From: Solea solea | Lineage: Eukaryota > Chordata > Actinopteri > Pleuronectiformes > Soleidae | Direction of reading: 5' to 3' | NCBI RefSeq assembly: GCF_958295425.1 | Contig: NC_081149.1 | Coordinates: 16,622,090 to 16,686,089, forward strand | DNA length: 64,000 nucleotides | Part shown: piece by piece, positions 61,840-64,000 of the stretch | Layout: each line of letters begins with the position of its first letter | Position numbering within the stretch: position 1 is the first letter of the stretch | Translations under genes and position numbers: made by a program | Notes under the pieces: generated by a model | The model's database searches: none | The model's input: the letters and a program-made list of their open reading frames with translations, nothing else | Told to the model about the DNA's origin: nothing

Positions 61840-63047
61840 AGCTTCTTAGATATAAGCTATAGATGCGTGTGAGTGAATTAATGAAGTTCACAGCTTTTTT
61901 TTCCTCAGACTGAGGGCAGTGTAGTTTAATGACATTTTATGCACTTGCCAGTTTAATATTGCTGAAATATTGCAAAATATCACTTTAATTCTTCTTTCTT
62001 TAGAAAAGGCAGTAAATATTGAATGCATGCACACGTTTGGCATGGAAATCGCAGGGAAGTCACTACATTCACAGTTTAATCGAGCTATGGCCATAGTCTG
62101 ACCAAGACCGGCAATCAGACTACTTGGCAAGCCTGAGTATACAAAAAAATCGACTTATTGGCCGCATATGTCTCACTCCAACTCCGTTAAATTGGACTTT
62201 TAACATGCATGTAAACACACTGAGTGATTCAGTGCTGATCAATATGTTGCAAGACAATGATGCACTATAACAATGGATCACAGTAGCTTCCATTTGCTCG
62301 CTACACTACAACTAATGCACCTGATGCATCTCTCCCCCTCTGATCTGCTCTATTTTCAAAGCTCTTCTTTGCAGTCATTGGAAGTGATTGTGCCACCAGC
62401 AGTTCCTGTATTACACTGCAGTTTTAAAGGAACAATCATGTGATTTGTATTTGTTCAATGGTAATACAACATGTCGACACTAAAATTCTGCGTCAGTGGC
62501 TAATTGTAGCAGCCCTCAACCAAATTTGAACTAAAGCTTTAATCTCAGTTCATGTTCCTCTCATTCTTGTAATAAGTTCCTCTGCAAGGAACCATTCATT
62601 TGTGACACCGGTGAGTCAAAATGGCAGGGAAATCTGTTTAGAGTGCCATACTTTTTGTAAATGAAAATATTGATATTTGGTGCCAGTGGTTAATTGTATT
62701 TCATAAATCAGGACGAGAATTTAATGCAATATCCATGTCATTTTGTCCCAACCCTAATTTACTATTATATTCTGTAACCAAGACATTCACGTTAATGTTC
62801 GTAGTATTTGGGCTGATATCATTAAGCTTTTCAGAACTCGTCATGTCATGTGGACACCTGTTTGGATTAATGAGACATCAGCCAGTCAGTGTAAGGTCAG
62901 TCTCTGGTGGTTTGTTTGTGTTCCTGCATACTGAGACATCCACATAGTGTAAGCTCTGTGCTCTGACTACAGAGAAGCCTGTTCCTTCACTGTTCCCTAA
63001 GGAGCTCAATGTGCAGCCAGACGGTGACTGAGCTCACTCACACACCA

Positions 63048-63075
63048 GATAGATAGATAGATAGAGAGAGAGAGA
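63048..63075. repeat. (GATA)n-(GA)n microsatellite
   Basis: Four to five GATA units merging into GAGAGA. Confidence 0.9.
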
Positions 63076-63517
63076 AACATGTTCAAACTCAGATTATCTG
63101 CCAGGGAGTTAAAGATGAGAGCGTGCATGTCTTTTAAGGTGACTCTTACAATGTCGGCACAATGCGATGATGGCAACTGTATGTCTGAATGCAGTATGGG
63201 TCATACAGATATATGGGTAAAATATATGTATTTTTTTAAGGGAGAATGAGAACACTAACTCTATCTGAAAGAGCAGACATGGAGAATATGGAGAACATTC
63301 ATAAACATTCAGTTACCTATGTATTGGTACAAAAAGCTCCATTTAATTTTCACCACTTATTTCTCGTCAGTAGTTCTTCTTGACAGAGTTCAGGGCTCAT
63401 TACACTAACTCATTACACTAATTTGCGTGAAGATCATTTCTATCTGACACTACGTCTCCAAATGAAAACACAGTAATGGCCTCAAAAATCTCAACTTTAC
63501 ATATACACTTTTAATCA

Positions 63518-63580
63518 AGTTTAAAATCGATTTAATCGATTAATAATCGATTAAACGAATAATTGTTGCCTTGACAACAG
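63518..63580. repeat. ATCGATTA-rich dispersed fish repeat, copy 5
   Basis: TTTAAAATCGATTTAATCGA, then TTAATAATCGATTAAACG, the palindromic core of the family seen at 14330 and 14975. Confidence 0.6.
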
Positions 63581-64000
63581 CCACTTGTGGATTTCAGTCA
63601 TCAGACCTGGCATAAAATCCTCTAAACAAATTTTAGCAGTTGCTCATTAAACAGTCATGGCAAGGACATTGATTTTATTCCATGCTTTCTCTAAAATGCC
63701 TCAAATCTAGCAGACAGCAAGAAAAATTGTATCTTCAGTATGTGTAGACACACCTCAGTAGATTTAATTTCACCGTGACTGTTTTTAGATTACATCGAGC
63801 AGAGCTTTCAGTGGCTCAGCACGTGCCAGGCAGCTTTTTCTGCAATTAATTACCCATTCACTGAATGAAGAACAGAGAGTTTCTTTTCTACACCTGAATA
63901 GCAGTTGACTGTTTGCTTCATCGGCTGCTAATATGTTTTAGAGGGAACAAGAGCATTGGAGGACGAGAAGACTGTGTTTCCCATTATTTCATAATGGCAG

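Larger units (their letters stand above)
58511..64000 (+). other. pitpnc1: pitpnc1 intron 1 (start)
   Basis: CpG-rich at first, with GTT (58543-58570) and CTG/CTC-rich (58744-58800) tracts. Then AT-rich with no exon-like sequence. Contains a long ATATGT/ATATAT repeat (61540-61839), a GATA tract (63048-63065) and an ATCGATTA repeat (63518-63580). Confidence 0.7.

Noticed and set aside
61485..61891. Several overlapping open frames of about 100 codons on both strands
   Set aside because: All are translations of an ATATGT/ATATAT microsatellite.

Overview
The window looks like nuclear DNA of a teleost fish, probably a percomorph. It has vertebrate exon-intron genes with canonical GT-AG junctions, very abundant CA/GT, CT and AT microsatellites, and several dispersed repeats typical of fish genomes (tRNA-headed SINEs, a hAT-type element with an 8-bp target duplication, a LINE 3' end, and the 'gggctgcaactaacg' repeat). 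I had no database access, so all orthology is from memory of the families.

Layout. An apparently intact BED-finger/hAT transposase-like gene lies on the minus strand at 1.15-3.4 kb, with a GC-rich NRF1-type promoter behind it. Then come two tandem plus-strand genes of the calcium-channel gamma / TARP family. cacng4 has four coding exons between 5268 and 17518 (324 residues, PDZ ligand TTPV). cacng1 has four coding exons between 23575 and 34864 (228 residues). The first coding exon of pitpnc1 (58463-58510) sits in a GC-rich promoter region near the right end, and the rest of the window is its first intron. In humans CACNG4, CACNG1 and PITPNC1 share one neighbourhood (17q24), so this is conserved synteny. 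The human genes I recall between CACNG1 and PITPNC1 (HELZ, PSMD12) are not seen here.

The least ordinary part is 40.4-47.8 kb, between cacng1 and pitpnc1. I see no long coding exon there, but a chain of good splice acceptors and donors outlines a plus-strand transcription unit of about twelve mostly very short exons, with micro-exon candidates of 15 and 4 nt. It contains six near-identical TGGCCGCCGTGCC elements, an array of hairpin-forming sequences at 44.64-44.77 kb, a six-copy 37-bp tandem repeat inside one exon, and a 300-bp block present twice, the second copy flanked by perfect 18-bp direct repeats. Its first three exons join into a 48-codon open frame with a strong start context. I read it as a candidate long non-coding or small-peptide gene with possible structured intronic RNAs. 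This is an inference from sequence signals only.

Between the genes there is mostly ordinary intronic and intergenic DNA with microsatellites and old repeat fragments. Two CTCF-like motifs lie in a dispersed repeat at 48.77-48.91 kb, between the candidate RNA gene and pitpnc1.
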